A stretch of 64,000 nucleotides of DNA from Accumulibacter sp. (GCF_036625195.1 NZ_JAZKUG010000001.1:2666001-2730000), one strand, 5' to 3'. Counted from the stretch's first letter, positions 18,912 to 28,322 are shown. Made by a program: numbers and translations. The notes: a model not told the origin generated them from the letters alone.

Positions 18912-19376
18912 ATGTACAAGAAGATCATGGTGGGCGTGGACCAGAGTTTCATGACCAGCCAGGTGATGCGGGCCGCGATCGCCCTGGCGCGGGTCAACGA
19001 GGCACGGCTGGCGATCTGCCATGCGATCGACGAGACGTTGCTGGCGCAGCGCGAGGTGGCGATGATGCTGCCGAACAGCGTCGGCAAGACGGAGGCGCGG
19101 ATGCGGCTGGGCGCCGAGGGCTTCCTCGCCGGTCTGCAGCAGGAAGCGCGTGCCGCCGGCATCGACGCCGAGATCAGGATCGTCGAGTCGGAAGAGAAGC
19201 ACGTTTCCGACATGCTGATCGAAGCGGCGGGCGAATGGCAGGCCGATCTGCTGGTTGTCGGGACGCATGGGCGGCGGGGGATCGAACGTTTCTTCGTCGG
19301 CAGTGTCGCCGAGCGCCTGGTGCGCAAGGGATCCACCTCATTGTTGCTGGTGCGCGGCGAGCAGGAGGAAGCCTAG
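18912..19376 (+). CDS. Universal stress protein UspA family (copy 1)
   Basis: A 154-residue single-domain Usp. MYKKIMVGVDQS opens the first strand, and the nucleotide-binding motif GTHGRRGIERFFVGS has the full G-x2-G-x9-G-S spacing, so ATP binding is likely. It sits between cobU and cobQ but has no known cobalamin role. The TAG stop codon (19374-19376) is itself the first three bases of a 166-bp palindromic repeat. Confidence 0.92.
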   Translation: MYKKIMVGVDQSFMTSQVMRAAIALARVNEARLAICHAIDETLLAQREVAMMLPNSVGKTEARMRLGAEGFLAGLQQEARAAGIDAEIRIVESEEKHVSDMLIEAAGEWQADLLVVGTHGRRGIERFFVGSVAERLVRKGSTSLLLVRGEQEEA

Positions 19377-19539
19377 CAGCCTGTCGGACTTGACCAAGTC
19401 GGCTGCAAGAAGTGGGAAGACGGCTCATTTCTCCCCGTATTTCTGCACGAATAGAACCACTATTCGCTTGAAATCCGTGAAAAACTGCGCTCGTCTCCCA
19501 CTTCTTTCGCTTCGACCCATCAAGTCCGACAGGCTGCTA
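19374..19539. repeat. 166-bp MITE-like palindromic element with 20-bp terminal inverted repeats
   Basis: The ends TAGCAGCCTGTCGGACTTGA (19374-19393) and its exact reverse complement (19520-19539) bound the element. Inside the left end, AAGAAGTGGGA is mirrored by TCCCACTTCTT near the right end, and the centre carries GAATAG/CTATTC around a short loop, so the transcript could fold into one long hairpin. There is no reading frame. The terminal TAG at each end is the stop codon of uspA (+) and, on the other strand, of cobQ. I believe it belongs to a dispersed repeat family; a genome search would show it. Confidence 0.8.
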
Positions 19540-21009
19540 GAGCGGCAGCCACTCGGCCAGCCGCTGCAGATCGACGTTCTGCTCGACGGCATCGGCGAGT
19601 CGCTCGATGTCGTCCTCCCGCCGCTGCCGCGCGTCGAACTCCTGCGCCGGTCGATGGCCGGACCAGGCGAGCAGCGCAGCCAGAGCTGGCGGCGAGTCGA
19701 AGAGGCCGTGGCAATAGGTGGCGAGCACTTGGTCGTCTTGCGAAATCGCGCCGTCAGGCTGACCGTCGAGCATCGCTGCCGGCTGCGCCAGGGCTTCACC
19801 GCTGGTGACGCCCATGTGGATGCGATAGCCGCTGAGCGGTGGTGAGCCTGAGCCCGGCAGTTCGAGATTGCCGTGGACATTCTCGAGCCGCTTCTCGCTG
19901 GCCAGTGTCGTGTCATAGTTCAGCCAGCCGAATCCCGGCGTACTGCCGCTGGGTCCCTCGAGTCCGAGCGGGTCGTGCAGTTGGCGGCCGAGCATCTGCA
20001 GGCCGCCGCAGATGCCGATGAGCTTGCCCCCGTAGCGCAGGTGCCGACGCAGAGACTCTTCCCAGCCTTGGGCGCGCAGCCAGGCGAGGTCCGACTGCAC
20101 CGCCTTCGATCCCGGCAGGACGACCAGCTCGCACGGCGGCGGCCGCTCGTTCGCGCCGACGAAGCGGAAGTCGACTTCCGGGTGAAAGCGCAGCGGGTCG
20201 AGATCGTTGTGGTTAGATATGCGCGGATAGGCCGGCGCAATGACCCGCAGCGCGGGCGCCGTCTTGCGTTCCTTCTGTCGCGGCACGGCGTCCTCGGCGT
20301 CGAGATAGAGGCCGTGCAGATACGGGAGAACGCCAAGCACCGGTTTGCCGGTGCGTCTTTCGAGCCAGCGCAGGCCGCTTTCGAGGAGGCCGATGTCGCC
20401 ACGAAAGCGGTTGATGACGAAGCCCTTGACACGCGCCTGCTCGGATGCGGCGAGCAGGTCGAGCGTGCCGCAGAGGTGGGCGAAGACGCCACCGCGGTCG
20501 ATGTCGGCGATCAGGATCACCGGACAGTCGACCGCCTCGGCGAAGCCCATGTTGGCGATGTCGCGAGCGCGCAGATTGATCTCCGCCGGGCTGCCGGCTC
20601 CCTCGACGAGCAGGCACTCGTACTGTTCGCAGAGGCGTTGCCAGGAAGCGAGAACCGCCTGCATCGCCAGCGGCTTGTAGGCGTGATAGTCGCGTGCGTC
20701 GAGGTCGCTGATTGCCTTGCCATGGATGATCACCTGCGCCCGCCTGTCGGTGGCCGGCTTGAGCAGCACCGGGTTGAAGTCGGTCTGTGCCGGCAGGCCG
20801 GCCGCCAGCGCCTGCAGTGCCTGCGCGCGGCCGATCTCGCCGCCATCGACGGTGACCGCCGAGTTGAGCGCCATGTTCTGTGGTTTGAAGGGCGCGACGC
20901 GGACGCCGCGGCGGTGCAGGATGCGGCAGAGTGCGGTGACCAGAACGCTCTTGCCGGCGTCGGAGGTGCATCCCTGGACCATCAGGCAGGGGGTTCGCTG
21001 TTCGTTCAT
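19537..21009 (-). CDS. cobQ: Adenosylcobyric acid synthase (glutamine-hydrolysing)
   Basis: Amidates four side chains of adenosylcobyrinic a,c-diamide using glutamine and ATP. The 490-residue protein has an N-terminal dethiobiotin-synthetase-like ATPase domain (MVQGCTSDAGKS, 10-21, and PQNMALNS) and a C-terminal class I glutaminase domain with nucleophile Cys in GICGGLQMLG (about 333) and His in YCHGLFD (about 438). Start at 21009 is chosen at MNEQRTPCLMVQG; upstream codons lack family similarity. The TAG stop is contributed by the end of the palindromic repeat at 19537-19539. Confidence 0.95.
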   Translation of the reverse strand: MNEQRTPCLMVQGCTSDAGKSVLVTALCRILHRRGVRVAPFKPQNMALNSAVTVDGGEIGRAQALQALAAGLPAQTDFNPVLLKPATDRRAQVIIHGKAISDLDARDYHAYKPLAMQAVLASWQRLCEQYECLLVEGAGSPAEINLRARDIANMGFAEAVDCPVILIADIDRGGVFAHLCGTLDLLAASEQARVKGFVINRFRGDIGLLESGLRWLERRTGKPVLGVLPYLHGLYLDAEDAVPRQKERKTAPALRVIAPAYPRISNHNDLDPLRFHPEVDFRFVGANERPPPCELVVLPGSKAVQSDLAWLRAQGWEESLRRHLRYGGKLIGICGGLQMLGRQLHDPLGLEGPSGSTPGFGWLNYDTTLASEKRLENVHGNLELPGSGSPPLSGYRIHMGVTSGEALAQPAAMLDGQPDGAISQDDQVLATYCHGLFDSPPALAALLAWSGHRPAQEFDARQRREDDIERLADAVEQNVDLQRLAEWLPL

Positions 21010-21207
21010 GTCGCAGGCTCCGATCGGGTAGCCATGATTGTCGCACGTCTGCCATGCGAACTTGTGTTGACGGATGCTGCCACCATCGGCATCCTTGTCC
21101 GGTGGCCGCTGGCGGCTGTTCGCACGGGTGACGGAAGGGCACCGGGCGCGACGCCTCCATCGGTCCATCGCTCGGGTCAACACAAACGACAATTTTGGAG
21201 GAAGACG

Positions 21208-21945
21208 ATGGATTTCAATTATGAGGAGTGCTCAGGCAAGGCGCGCCGCAGTGGCGAGTTGTACCAGATCAAGGTGTCCGACCTGCATCCGACACAGTGC
21301 GCCGTCGGCCTCGACGAGGTCTATGCACGGGCGGAGTCGATGCGAAGGAAGAGCCGCGATGAGCTGACTGCCTACCTGATCACGCGGCCGGTGCCGATCG
21401 TCATCGGCCGGGACAACAAGTTCTGCCTGACCGATCACCATCATCTGGCGCGAGCGGTCTGGGAGACGGCGAAAGGGAAGAACGACGCTGGCATCACGAC
21501 GGATGACGCGCGGGTGGTCGTCGAGGTGCTCTACAACTGGAGCGTGCTCAAGGAATACAATTTCTGGAAAGCCATGCACGACGCCGCCTGGGTCTACCTC
21601 TTCGATCATACCGGTGGCGGGCCACTGCAGCCCTCGCAACTGCCGACGCACATCAAGGACCTGCGCAATGATCCCTATCGTGGGCTGGCTTGGTATGTGC
21701 GGTCGCATTTCGGCTACTCCAAGAGGCCGGCCGATTTCGCCGAATTCCGCTGGGCCCAGTACTTTCGCATGCGCATGATTCTCGACAACGACATCCTGCG
21801 CAACGAGACGCGAAGCACGGAGGTGCTGCTTTCCAGGATGAAGGAGGAGGACCGCAACCGGATCGTCGAGCAGGCCATCTCCTACGCCAGGTCGCCCGAG
21901 GCTGCGGGCTTGCCGGGCTATTCGGGTTTCGTCGGCGGCGCCTGA
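21208..21945 (+). CDS. ParB-like nuclease-domain protein (ParBc_2 type)
   Basis: A 245-residue protein whose first half matches the ParB-like fold of the ParBc_2 group: DLHPTQCAVGLDEVYAR (about 23-39), PVPIVIGRDNKFCLTDHHHLARAV (about 61-84). The DHHH segment corresponds to the putative active-site or nucleotide-binding region of ParB/Srx folds. The second half (RGLAWYVRSHFGY, FAEFRWAQYFR) is helical. No helix-turn-helix is seen, so chromosome segregation is unlikely. It has a strong GGAGGA ribosome site and is divergent from cobQ. Its biological role is not known. Confidence 0.75.
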   Translation: MDFNYEECSGKARRSGELYQIKVSDLHPTQCAVGLDEVYARAESMRRKSRDELTAYLITRPVPIVIGRDNKFCLTDHHHLARAVWETAKGKNDAGITTDDARVVVEVLYNWSVLKEYNFWKAMHDAAWVYLFDHTGGGPLQPSQLPTHIKDLRNDPYRGLAWYVRSHFGYSKRPADFAEFRWAQYFRMRMILDNDILRNETRSTEVLLSRMKEEDRNRIVEQAISYARSPEAAGLPGYSGFVGGA

Positions 21946-22181
21946 GGGACAGGCCGTGGCGGCCGGCGCGGGGTCGCGGAACGCCGCCGGGTTCGCTCTG
22001 GCGATGCCCCGCGGCGGACTGGTTCCGTGAGGTGGTCCCTTCCTGCCGCACGCCTCGCTGTCGTCCGCGCCGTGAACGACCGGCTTGACGCGGATGCCGC
22101 AGCGGCGTGCGAAGAGGATGCCGGCGCCTTCAAGTGGCGGCAGGCCTGCCGTGATCAACTGTCCGAGGAGGGAGCGCGAGA

Positions 22182-23657
22182 ATGGAAAGCACGCTGGCCG
22201 AGCACCGCCGCAACATTGACCGAGCACAACTGATCAGGCGCCTGCGCGCGGTCCTGCCGGCCAGCGCCCTGCTGGCGGAGGAGGAAGAGATGCGGCCGTA
22301 CGACTGCGACGGTCTGACGGCCATCCGTCAGTTGCCGCTGCTGGTCGCGCTGCCGGAGAACGAGGAACAGGTGCAGGCGATCCTGCGCATTTGCCATGAG
22401 TTGCGCGCGCCGGTCGTGCCGCGCGGTGCCGCGACCGGCCTCTCGGGCGGCGCGACGCCACATCCGGACGGGGTGCTGGTGTCGCTGGCGAAGCTGAAGA
22501 AGATCATCGCCGTCGACCCGCTGTCGCGCACCGCCATCGTCCAGCCCGGGGTGCGCAACCTGGCGGTCTCCGAGGCTGCCGCGCCTTACGGCCTCTACTA
22601 CGCACCCGACCCGTCGTCGCAGATCGCATGCACGATCGGCGGCAACGTCGCCGAGAATGCCGGCGGCGTGCACTGCCTGAAGTATGGCCTGACGGTACAC
22701 AATGTGTTGCGCGTGCGCGGACTGACGATTGCCGGCGACATCGTCGAGTTCGGCAACGCGGCGCTCGATGCACCGGGCTACGACCTCTTGGCGCTGCTCA
22801 ATGGCTCGGAGGGACTGTTGGCGATGATCACCGAGGTCACCGTCAGGCTGACGCCGAAACCGGAGTTGGCGCAGGTCGTGATTGCCTCCTTCGACGATGT
22901 CCGCAAAGCTGGCGACGCCGTTGCCAGCATCATTGCCGCGGGCATCATCCCGGCCGGACTCGAGATGATGGACAAGAAGGCGACGCACGCCGTCGAACCT
23001 TACGTCAACGCCGGCTATGACCTGCAGGCGGAGGCGATCCTGCTCTGCGAGTCCGATGGCACGCCGGAAGAGGTGGCCGAGGAGATCGGCCGCATGCGGG
23101 CGGTGATCGAGATGAGCGGTGCCGCGGGCATCCGCGTGTCGCAGAACGAGGCCGAGCGGCTGCGCTTCTGGGCCGGGCGGAAGGCGGCCTTTCCGGCCGT
23201 CGGTCGCCTGACTCCGGACTACCTGTGCATGGATGGCACGATTCCGCGACGGCGGCTGGCGGAGATGCTGGCGGCGATCAACGCTCTTTCCGAGAAATAT
23301 GGGCTGCGCTGTGCCAATGTCTTCCACGCCGGCGATGGCAATCTCCACCCACTGATCATGTACGACGCCAACCAGCCGGGCGAGCTCGATCGGGCGGCCG
23401 CCTTCGGGGCCGAGATCCTCGAACTCTCGGTTCGTTTCGGTGGCACCATCACCGGCGAGCATGGCGTCGGCGTCGAGAAGATCATGCTCATGGCCGAGCA
23501 GTTCAGTCTGACGGAGATCGATGCCTTTCACCGGCTGAAGGCGGCCTTTGACGAGCACGGCCTGCTCAATCCGGGCAAGGGCGTGCCGACGCTGGCGCGC
23601 TGCCGTGAGTACACGCAAGCGCGTGCCGCCAGCGCGACCGCGTCGGCGAGGTCGTGA
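22182..23657 (+). CDS. glcD: Glycolate oxidase FAD-binding subunit
   Basis: FAD-linked subunit of the membrane-associated glycolate dehydrogenase that turns glycolate into glyoxylate. The 491-residue protein has the PCMH FAD fold (PRGAATGLSGGATPHP, about 78-93; GGNVAENAGGVHCLKYG, about 151-167) and the C-terminal cap with NVFHAGDGNLHPLI and GEHGVGVEKI, where the His residues line the active site. First gene of glcD-glcE-glcF; its TGA overlaps the glcE start. A D-lactate dehydrogenase alternative is made unlikely by the glcE and glcF partners. Confidence 0.94.
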   Translation: MESTLAEHRRNIDRAQLIRRLRAVLPASALLAEEEEMRPYDCDGLTAIRQLPLLVALPENEEQVQAILRICHELRAPVVPRGAATGLSGGATPHPDGVLVSLAKLKKIIAVDPLSRTAIVQPGVRNLAVSEAAAPYGLYYAPDPSSQIACTIGGNVAENAGGVHCLKYGLTVHNVLRVRGLTIAGDIVEFGNAALDAPGYDLLALLNGSEGLLAMITEVTVRLTPKPELAQVVIASFDDVRKAGDAVASIIAAGIIPAGLEMMDKKATHAVEPYVNAGYDLQAEAILLCESDGTPEEVAEEIGRMRAVIEMSGAAGIRVSQNEAERLRFWAGRKAAFPAVGRLTPDYLCMDGTIPRRRLAEMLAAINALSEKYGLRCANVFHAGDGNLHPLIMYDANQPGELDRAAAFGAEILELSVRFGGTITGEHGVGVEKIMLMAEQFSLTEIDAFHRLKAAFDEHGLLNPGKGVPTLARCREYTQARAASATASARS

Positions 23658-24724
23658 TGGACGCGCTGCTCGAAGACTGGGTTGGCCGGATCAGGGAAGC
23701 TGCCGGCCGAGGCGGCACGCTGGCGATTCGCGGCGGCGGAAGCAAGTCGTTCTACGGCGGCACCGAAAGCGGCGAGCCCTTCGCAGTCGGCGACTACCGG
23801 GGCATCGTCGCCTACGAGCCGACCGAACTGGTGGTGACCGCTCGCGCCGGCACCCGCGTCGCCGATCTGGCTGCGATACTGGCCGAGAAGGGTCAATGGC
23901 TGCCCTTCGAGCCACCGCTTTTCGGGTCGCAGGCGACGGTCGGCGGCATGTTGGCGTGCGGATTGTCGGGCCCGCGGCGGCAGGCGATGGGCGCCGTGCG
24001 CGACTTCGTTCTCGGCGTCCGCCTGCTCGATGGGCGTGGCGAGGTACTTTCCTTCGGTGGTCAGGTGATGAAGAATGTTGCCGGGTACGATGTGCCGCGC
24101 CTGCTTGCCGGTAGCCTGGGTACCCTGGGCGTGATCCTCGAGGTATCGTTGAAGGTGCTGCCGCGGCCGGTGGCCGAGAGCAGCCTGCGTCTGGCCAGCG
24201 ACGAGGTGGCGGCACTGCAGCGACTCAACCAGTGGGGGGGGCGGCCGCTGCCAATTTCCGCTTCGGCCTGGCACGACGGCGTCCTGACGCTGCGCCTTTC
24301 GGGAGCGGCAGCGGCAGTCGCGGCGGCGCGGCGGACGCTGGCCGGCGAGGTGCTCGATGAGCCGGTGGCGGATGCGTTCTGGCAGTCGCTGCGCGAGCAG
24401 CAGCACGACTTCTTTGCCGGTGACGCTCCATTGTGGCGTCTCGGCCTGCCTGCGGTGGCTCCGCCACTGGGACTGGGTCCGACGCTGATCGAATGGGGCG
24501 GCGCGCAACGCTGGCTGCGCGGCGGCGAAGCGGGCATCATCCGGGAGGCAGCCGCCAGGGCCGGCGGCCATGCCACCCTGTTTCGCGCTGACGCGACGCT
24601 GAAGGCCGCCGCCGGTGTGTTCCAGCCGCTGCCCGAGGCGCTGGCGAGGATTCATCGCAACCTGAAGCTGGCCTTCGATCCGCAGCGGATCTTCAATCCC
24701 GGCCGGATGTACCCGGACCTATGA
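23654..24724 (+). CDS. glcE: Glycolate oxidase subunit GlcE
   Basis: Second FAD-binding subunit of glycolate dehydrogenase, 356 residues. It has a shortened PCMH-type FAD domain: IRGGGSKSFYG (about 26-36), YRGIVAYEPTELVVTARAG (about 50-68), and GGQVMKNVAGYDVPRL (about 136-151), the characteristic GlcE signature. GTG at 23654 overlaps the glcD stop; ATG at 23657 would give one residue less. It is 13 bases from glcF. Confidence 0.93.
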   Translation: MMDALLEDWVGRIREAAGRGGTLAIRGGGSKSFYGGTESGEPFAVGDYRGIVAYEPTELVVTARAGTRVADLAAILAEKGQWLPFEPPLFGSQATVGGMLACGLSGPRRQAMGAVRDFVLGVRLLDGRGEVLSFGGQVMKNVAGYDVPRLLAGSLGTLGVILEVSLKVLPRPVAESSLRLASDEVAALQRLNQWGGRPLPISASAWHDGVLTLRLSGAAAAVAAARRTLAGEVLDEPVADAFWQSLREQQHDFFAGDAPLWRLGLPAVAPPLGLGPTLIEWGGAQRWLRGGEAGIIREAAARAGGHATLFRADATLKAAAGVFQPLPEALARIHRNLKLAFDPQRIFNPGRMYPDL

Positions 24725-24737
24725 GAGTTCGCCGATC

Positions 24738-25991
24738 ATGCAGACCAATCTAGCCGATTTCATCCGCGACACGCCGGCTGGCCGCGAGGCCGACGCGATT
24801 CTGCGCAGCTGCGTCCATTGCGGCTTCTGCACGGCCACCTGCCCGACCTTCCAGTTGCTCGGCGACGAACTCGACGGGCCGCGCGGCCGCATCTACCTGA
24901 TCAAGCAGATGCTCGAGGGCGGATCGGTCAGCGAGACGACGCAGTTGCACCTCGACCGCTGCCTGAGCTGCCGTTCCTGCGAGACGACCTGCCCGTCCGG
25001 GGTCCGCTATCACCGGCTGCTCGAGATCGGGCGCGAAGTCGTCGAGCGCAAGGTGCCGCGTCCGCTGGCGGCGCGGGCGATGCGCTTCCTGCTCTGCGAG
25101 GCGCTGCCGCGAAACTGGATCTTCCGGCCGGCGGTGCGAGTCGGCCAGGCGATGCGACCGCTGTTGCCGCGCGCGCTGGCCGACAAGGTGCCGCCTGCCG
25201 CGGCGCGCGCCGCGCGACCGTGGCCGCGAGCCGCAGGGCACCGGCGACGCATGATCGCGTTGGCCGGCTGCGTGCAGCCGACACTGACCCCCGCCACCAA
25301 TGCCGCGACCGCCCGCGTCCTCGACCGCCTCGGCATCGAACTGGCCGAGATACCCGCTGCCGCGTGCTGTGGTGCCTTGCGCTACCACCTGCAGGCGCAG
25401 GAGAAGGCGCTCGACGACATGCGGCAGGTGATCGACGCGTGGTGGCCGGAGGTCGAAAGCGGCCGCGTCGAGGCGTTCGTGATGACCGCGTCGGGCTGCG
25501 GCGAGCATGTGCGGGTCTACGGCGAACTTCTGCAGAACGACCCAGCCTATGCGGCAAAGGCGGCGCGCATCGCGCAGATGACGCGGGACGTTTCGGAGAT
25601 CCTGGCCGGCGAGCAGGATCGCCTCGTCGAGCTGCTGCGCGCGGCAGGCGGTGCCAGCGGTGAGCGGGTTGCCTTTCATTCGCCGTGCACGCTGCAGCAC
25701 GCGCAGAAGATCCGCGGCGTCGTCGAGGGCCTGCTCACCGTCGCCGGCTACCAGTTGTCGCCGGTTGCGGACGCACACCTGTGCTGCGGATCAGCGGGTA
25801 CCTATTCGATCAGCCAGCCGGTGTTGGCGACGCAGCTGCGGGACAACAAGCTGGGGGCAATGAATGCCGGCCGGCCGGTGTTCCTGGTCACCGCCAACAT
25901 CGGCTGCCAGACGCACCTGCAGAGTGGCAGTGCGACGCCGGTACGGCACTGGATCGAGCTCATCGACGAGCGATTGGGAACGGCTTCCTGA
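24738..25991 (+). CDS. glcF: Glycolate oxidase iron-sulfur subunit
   Basis: Electron-transfer subunit, 417 residues. Two 4Fe-4S ferredoxin motifs are present, CVHCGFCTATCP (Cys25, 28, 31, 35) and CLSCRSCETTCP (Cys75, 78, 81, 85), followed by two CCG domains (AACCGALRYHL near 210 and LCCGSAGTYS near 350), as in GlcF and heterodisulfide reductase-type subunits. It would pass electrons from the flavins of GlcD/GlcE to quinone at the membrane. Completes the glcDEF operon; a ligase-like gene follows 35 bases downstream. Confidence 0.94.
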   Translation: MQTNLADFIRDTPAGREADAILRSCVHCGFCTATCPTFQLLGDELDGPRGRIYLIKQMLEGGSVSETTQLHLDRCLSCRSCETTCPSGVRYHRLLEIGREVVERKVPRPLAARAMRFLLCEALPRNWIFRPAVRVGQAMRPLLPRALADKVPPAAARAARPWPRAAGHRRRMIALAGCVQPTLTPATNAATARVLDRLGIELAEIPAAACCGALRYHLQAQEKALDDMRQVIDAWWPEVESGRVEAFVMTASGCGEHVRVYGELLQNDPAYAAKAARIAQMTRDVSEILAGEQDRLVELLRAAGGASGERVAFHSPCTLQHAQKIRGVVEGLLTVAGYQLSPVADAHLCCGSAGTYSISQPVLATQLRDNKLGAMNAGRPVFLVTANIGCQTHLQSGSATPVRHWIELIDERLGTAS

Positions 25992-26026
25992 GCATCGGCG
26001 CAGGGGCGAGGAACGGCCAGCAGACG

Positions 26027-27367
26027 ATGACGAGCGACAGTCAGGACGGTGATCAGCAGCAATTCAGCTGCAGCTTTCGCTGGCGGGTTCCCGCGCGGTT
26101 CAACATTGCCGACGATGTCTGCGGCCGCTGGGCCGGCGATCGCGGTCGTTTCGCGCTGTACTACGAGGATGCCAGCGGCTTCAGCTCGGCACACACTTTC
26201 TGGGATATCCAGCGCGATGCCAATCGCCTGTCCAACGTTCTCGCCGCTCTGGCGACGGTTGCCGGAGACCGCGTTGCCATCGTGTTGCCACAGCGCCCCG
26301 AAGCCGCCATCGCGCAGGTCGCGATCCTCCAGATGGGCGCCATCGCTGTGCCCCTCGCGCCTCGGCTCGGGCCCGATGCGCTTGCACACCGGCTCGACGA
26401 TTCGGGCGCATACCTGGCCATCGTCGACGAGACGGCTTTGCCGGCTCTGGCGCAGGTGCGCCACCGGCTGCCGGCATTGCGGCATGTGATCGGCGTCGGC
26501 GCGGCGGTCGGCGGGGCAGTCAGACCCTGGGCAGCCGTCGTCGAGCATGCCTCACCGCGCTACGCGCCGACGGACACGGCGGCCGCTGACCCGGCGCTGA
26601 TCCTCTACCCGGATGCTCCTGCCCGCGGGGCGCAGGGGGTTCTGCTGGCGCAACGGGCCCTGCTCGGCAATGTGGGCGCCTACGCCAGCGCGCACGAGTG
26701 CTTCCCGCAGGACGCGGACCTCTTCTGGTCACCCCTGGACTGGGCGTGCACCGGCGGCCTCTTGCAGGGTTTGCTCGCAACGTGGCATTTCGGCCGACCG
26801 CTGCTGGCCTACAACGGACCCTTCGACGCCGGCAAGGCTTTCGCCCTGCTGCAGCACTACGCGGTGCGCAACTGTCTTCTCGAACCGTCGGCGCTGCAGA
26901 TGCTGCAGCAGACGCTGCCGGATCCGCGGGCGACCTGCGACCTCGAGTTGCGCACGCTGGCGAGCAGCGGCGAGCCGCTGAACGAGGCGACCCACAACTG
27001 GTCGCAGGACAAGCTCGGCGTGACGATCAGTGAGATCTGGTGCGGCACCGGGATCAGCGGCATTCTCGGTCCCTGCGCAGCGCGCTGGCCGACCAGCCCG
27101 GGCTCGCTCGGGCGGCCGTATCCCGGTCACCGGGTCGCGGTCCTGGACCATCAGGGCGCGCTGCTCGGTGCAGGCGCCGTCGGCGCACTGGCGGTGCATC
27201 GGGTGTGCAACGGTGAGGAGGACCCGGCGGTGCCGCTCGGTTCATGGCCGGGTCACGCGGCAAGCGATGCCCGGCTGCTCGGTGATGGCTGGTTCCTCAC
27301 GGGCGCTTTGGTGGCAGCCGATGCCAAGGGAGATTTCTGGTACCGCGGGCGTGCCGCCGATGTCTGA
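26027..27367 (+). CDS. Degenerate AMP-dependent acyl-CoA synthetase-like protein
   Basis: A 446-residue member of the adenylate-forming fold, close to ACSM/acetyl-CoA synthetase types (FNIADDVCGRWAGDRGRFALYYED, shown in part; LASSGEPLNEATHNW; WYRGRAADV). Two things are wrong for an active enzyme. The phosphate-binding loop, normally YTSGTTGxPKG, reads YPDAPARGAQG (about 187-197). And the protein stops right at the hinge after GRAADV, so the C-terminal domain of roughly 100 residues with the catalytic Lys is absent. It follows glcF by 35 bases and shares its base composition. A pseudoenzyme or a decaying gene; not a working CoA ligase as far as I can see. Confidence 0.75.
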   Translation: MTSDSQDGDQQQFSCSFRWRVPARFNIADDVCGRWAGDRGRFALYYEDASGFSSAHTFWDIQRDANRLSNVLAALATVAGDRVAIVLPQRPEAAIAQVAILQMGAIAVPLAPRLGPDALAHRLDDSGAYLAIVDETALPALAQVRHRLPALRHVIGVGAAVGGAVRPWAAVVEHASPRYAPTDTAAADPALILYPDAPARGAQGVLLAQRALLGNVGAYASAHECFPQDADLFWSPLDWACTGGLLQGLLATWHFGRPLLAYNGPFDAGKAFALLQHYAVRNCLLEPSALQMLQQTLPDPRATCDLELRTLASSGEPLNEATHNWSQDKLGVTISEIWCGTGISGILGPCAARWPTSPGSLGRPYPGHRVAVLDHQGALLGAGAVGALAVHRVCNGEEDPAVPLGSWPGHAASDARLLGDGWFLTGALVAADAKGDFWYRGRAADV

Positions 27368-27410
27368 AGCCGTGCGCACTTTCGTCGCACCTGCCGTTCT
27401 CCGAAAGCGA

Positions 27411-27416
27411 TAGAAT
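27411..27416 (+). promoter_or_regulatory. Possible -10 element for the PP2C gene
   Basis: TAGAAT lies 44 bases after the ligase-like gene and 118 bases before the phosphatase start. The -35 region at the right distance is poor, so this is only a candidate. Confidence 0.25.
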
Positions 27417-27533
27417 TGCCCGCCAAGATGCATGTGTGAGACGGTCGTTGCCGTCCTGCGGCAGGCGACGTGGGGGTAGCCGCCGCGGTGCAGGCTGCGC
27501 GATGCCGGAGGAAGGGGCGAATGGACGAGGGAC

Positions 27534-28322
27534 ATGGGGATTTCAGTTGATGCCTGCGTTGCCCAGCATCAGGGCGATCGCCGTGAACAGCAGGACCGTG
27601 CCGCCATCGTGCCGCATCCGCGTGGCGGTGGCGTCGTCCTCGCCGTGGTGGCGGATGGCATGGGTGGGCACGCCGGCGGTGTGATCGCCGCCAAGCAGGT
27701 GGTGCACACCGCACGCAACAATCTCGAGGGCTTTTCGGCACGCAACGATTCGGCCCGGACGCTGCTCGAGTCGAGCCTCAATGAGGCGCACATGCTGATC
27801 AAGGCATCGCGTTTCATCAACGAGAAGGATCCGCACAGCACGGCGGTCATGCTGCTCCTGCAACCGGGCAAGGTGAGCTGGGCGCACTGCGGCGACAGCC
27901 GGCTCTACCACTTTCGCGGCGACAGCCTGGTGTTTCGCAGCACCGATCATTCCTACGTCGAGCAGCTCGTGGTGCAGGGGCGCCTGACACCGGAACAGGC
28001 GCTGGTTCATCCCAACCGCAACATTCTGCTGACTTCGCTCGGTGGCATCGAGCTGCCAAAGATCGCTTTCGGCGAGAGCGCGAGCCTGCAGCCCGGAGAC
28101 ACGTTCCTCCTCTGTTCCGACGGCCTCTGGGCCTATTTCACCGATCAGGAGCTGGCGTGGGTGATCAGCGGCTCCGCGTCCGCACGCGAGGCATCGGAAC
28201 TGCTGATCGGGCGAGCGCGTGCACTGGGCAACGGCGATGGCGACAACATTTCGCTCGCCATCCTGAAAGTCGTTGCTGCGGCGACGGCCGAGCAGGTCGC
28301 CCGGCCCGCGGCGGAAACGGCG

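Noticed and set aside
19873..21207. Long plus-strand frame through cobQ leading into the ParB-like gene
   Set aside because: Antisense shadow of cobQ. The real gene starts at the ATG 21208 behind a strong ribosome site.
21010..21207. Possible cobalamin riboswitch upstream of cobQ
   Set aside because: I searched both strands for a B12-box-like sequence and the conserved core and found no convincing match.
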